From Poecilobothrus nobilitatus (Eukaryota > Arthropoda > Insecta > Diptera > Dolichopodidae): a DNA stretch of 64,000 nucleotides. The notes below the pieces were generated by a model that saw nothing but the letters and a program-made list of their open reading frames with translations, did no database searches and was not told the DNA's origin. The first letter of the stretch is position 1, and each line of letters opens with the position of its first letter. This document shows, piece by piece, positions 61,777 through 64,000 of this stretch. The stretch is taken from the NCBI GenBank assembly GCA_947095535.1, contig OX352773.1, positions 267,274,515 to 267,338,514 of the forward strand, in the 5' to 3' direction. The position numbers were made by a program, and so were the translations under genes.

Positions 61777-62949
61777 TATTAATATGGTATTAAAATTCTT
61801 CTTACCCAAATATTGTGCAATCGATATGAATAATATTATAAGAATGCGCTTCAGAAGAAAAAAAAAGTATAATTATAAAGTCTTTAAAAACACATCAGTA
61901 CTTAAAAACATATATATATATTATATACTTATATATACCTATATAGATTTCAGATATTATCTACTTAATTATTTAATAATATTTCTTTCTTCACACGAAA
62001 TTGAATTCTTTTTTTTTTAATATATGCGGGTGGAAATATAAATGATTAATTATCGATCATTATTCATAAATAATTAAAAAAAAAAATTTTATGAACAAAT
62101 TCTAATTAGAAATAAAAATGTAAACATATAAATTATAAATTTTCTTATGTCATCTTTATTTGTTAAAAATATTATACTATAATCTAAGACATAAAAATAT
62201 TCTGCATTCTCCCAAAAACAATTTTAATGATTGCCAAGAAAAATATCTTTTTCGAAAAGAAAATTTACATATTTTTTTTTTGTTTTTAAATTAATTAGCG
62301 TTTACCATTGATTAGACAAAAATATTAAATAATACCGCAGCGTAAAATTTTCACCATATATATAATAAAAATTTTAATGCATCCAATGCTATTTTTATTT
62401 AATATTGCGTATATAATTAAACATGACATGAACAGGATTTGTATATAATTTATAAATGAATAATAAATTTTTGAATATAAATTAGGTAGGTATATACCGA
62501 CTTTAAGAAATAAAATTTAAATTATCCATTTCTTATATACAAAGAAAAAAAAATTAAACGACTTACGTTTACTTATAATTTTTGAGGAGCCATAAACAAA
62601 GTAACTCATGTCATGTGTACATACGTATACATAAATTTACTTATAAAAATACATAATTAATTAATTATTTGAAATTTGCTTTGCATAAATTTATTTTAAT
62701 TAGATTTTAAATTTGTAATTCGTTAGATTTGTTGTTCTATTATATAAAGATAACAATCTCGATAATCTTCAATTAATTGGATTAATATTAAAGATGAACA
62801 GGAGAACGCTACGAACGAATTAATATTTAAAAAAAATTTTACTAACAACATCTGTGTTTCAACAAGTTCTTTTTTTTTAATGATCGCTAAAAACGTATGT
62901 GAACCTATCCAGAGTTAGGATTAAGATTCCCTAGATTTATGTTACGATA
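61777..62949. other. Intergenic AT-rich DNA, no gene seen
   Basis: Contains a (TA)n-rich run near 61910-61945 and low-complexity sequence. Confidence 0.5.
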
Positions 62950-63230
62950 ATAACAACCTGGCGGAAGAAACTTTAAAAGCTTATCATATCCATGTCAAAG
63001 AGTTCAGCTAAATCTTGGAAAAATAAACTACCGAGATATGTTCGCCTTTTACTTGACAGAGTGGGACAAGTGCAGAGAAAATTCTCCACCCTCTTGTTAG
63101 CGCCAATTCTTCTGCAAAACATATTAAATTCACATGCATACCTAATCTTTTAGCAATTAAATACGTACTGATAAGACTATGGCTCGTAATAATACCAACC
63201 AAATAAGACAATTATTTCACGTCAAGAGAC
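62950..63230 (-). pseudogene. Decayed LINE C-terminal fragment (same group as 38 kb)
   Basis: The frame 63008-63211 reads LVGIITSHSLIS...AKRLGMHVN, parallel to MGIITGHCLIGKHARRLGLSAN of the 38-kb LINE. CFAEE and SALVPLCQ stand where the Cys/His tail should be, after frame changes. Continuing downstream on the - strand gives an ELFDMDM segment. It is truncated and frameshifted, a relic and not a host gene. Confidence 0.7.
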
Positions 63231-63550
63231 AGAAAATATATATTTTAATCCGACCAGAAGACTACATTATACGACAAGTTGTACCCAAGTTCTCAGACCA
63301 ACTCAAGGAAGTTTTTCGTTCTGAGTTCTATTGAATTTGAGGGTTTATACAGATACGTGGACAGATAAGATATTCTCAACACTAAGCTAAGCTTTAACTT
63401 TTAAATCATTAACAAAAATAATTAGATCTTAATCCTAATTGTGTTTAGGAATGTAATTCTTTAATAGAGTTTGACGTCCAAAAAAACGCATATATATACA
63501 TATTTAAATCTGTCAATATAAAATTCAATAACATGTATTTTTTTATTAAT

Positions 63551-63732
63551 GGGCTCGGTGGCCTAGTGGGTAAGAGTGTATGAAATACGCTGTACACACC
63601 GAGGGTGTGTGAGTTCGAATCCTACACACGTCGTAAGAATAATTCCCCCTTACGACATTTACAGCCATGCCTGAAAAGAAAAGGCTTTAATTTCCTTGTC
63701 ACATTTATGTGGTACGGGAATGCAAAAAAAAA
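63551..63732 (+). mobile_element. tRNA-derived SINE, full-length copy
   Basis: The head GGGCTCGGTGGCCTAGTGGG carries A box TAGTGGGTAAG and B box AGTTCGAATCC. The body is CGTCGTAAGAATAATTCCCC, TTACGACATTTACAGCCATG, AAAGGCTTTAATTTCCTTG, CACATTTATGTGGTACG, ending in poly-A. ATTTTTTATTAA before and ATTTTTTTTATTAA after the element look like the target-site duplication. RNA polymerase III would transcribe it from the internal boxes. Confidence 0.88.
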
Positions 63733-64000
63733 TTTTTTTTATTAACTATTCCTTTAAGCACAATTTTATACATAATATGTATGTATGCATATATAGGAAC
63801 TATAAATACCGTTTAATTGTTAACAATCTGATAAAATCCAAAAGGGTTAATTAGCCTTTAATTAAAAAACAATTGTTAACAAATTTATCACAAAAATTAT
63901 CTATATGCATAAATATCATGTCATTTTTTTGATTCATAATTGTTTCGTTTCTGTTACAGAAAAACGTTAGTTGTGAGTAGTTAAGAAAAATGTTTGTGTA

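Noticed and set aside
61721..62020. 99-codon + strand frame
   Set aside because: It begins at the end of a family A repeat and continues into (TA)n sequence. Lys/Ile/Tyr-rich, no motif.
63930..64000. Acceptor-like TTTCTGTTACAG near the window end as the next receptor exon
   Set aside because: The following bases reach stops quickly in the frames examined and do not resemble the receptor family; too little sequence remains.

Overview
The window reads as nuclear DNA of an insect, most likely a fly (Diptera, probably Brachycera). It is extremely A+T rich. It has long poly-A/poly-T tracts, abundant TATG/CATA microsatellites, spliced genes with GT-AG introns, and many insect-type transposable element relics. 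I cannot name the species. Nearly all short open frames in it are chance frames in AT-rich DNA or lie inside repeats.

The only well supported host gene is at 51.7-55.3 kb on the + strand. It encodes the N-terminal part of a receptor guanylyl cyclase / natriuretic-peptide-receptor-like protein: a signal peptide and part of the extracellular ANF-receptor ligand-binding domain. Exon 1 ends in a consensus donor. An acceptor 2.6 kb downstream restores the frame for 14 more family-like codons and then meets an in-frame TAA, with AATAAA close behind. The pair therefore predicts a truncated secreted ligand-binding protein of about 310 residues, or a broken gene. Weaker host signals are a GC-richer island with a 39-codon ORF at about 3.2 kb, an exon-like GC block at 25.76-25.83 kb that can be read on either strand, and an AG/GT-bounded micro-exon candidate at 26.38 kb.

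The rest is a mobile-element landscape. From 7.6 to 13.9 kb there are two nested pairs. A pogo/Tigger-like element (7657-11983) is split by a complete non-autonomous Helitron (8773-11553), whose core is an array of ~145-bp units arranged as a duplicated three-unit higher-order repeat. A hAT-like element (12310-13868) carries an inserted Tc1/mariner-like MITE (12843-13202). Other DNA elements are a 360-bp MITE with TTA target duplication (24.03-24.39 kb, PIF/Harbinger-like), a piggyBac-like MITE flanked by TTAA (28.85-29.10 kb), a fold-back element (21.04-21.60 kb), a possible TIR element (32.6-33.2 kb) and a ~700-bp insertion inside another repeat (16.99-17.69 kb).

Retroelements are a LINE 3' end with an RNase H domain (38 kb, -) with two decayed relatives (22.7 kb, + and 63 kb, -), a Jockey/CR1-like reverse transcriptase relic (46.5-47.5 kb, +), two further LINE C-terminal relics (29.4 kb and 40.8 kb, both -), and a tRNA-derived SINE family (34.9, 35.7, 41.8, 56.5/56.75 and 63.6 kb). 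Two dispersed non-coding families carry GACGGAC/GTCCGTC-type motifs (10.97, 27.4, 59.0 and 61.0 kb; 16.3, 45.4 and 47.6 kb), and a third short palindromic family carries AATCAGGGTT-like ends. Intervening stretches are low-complexity AT-rich DNA in which I see no gene.
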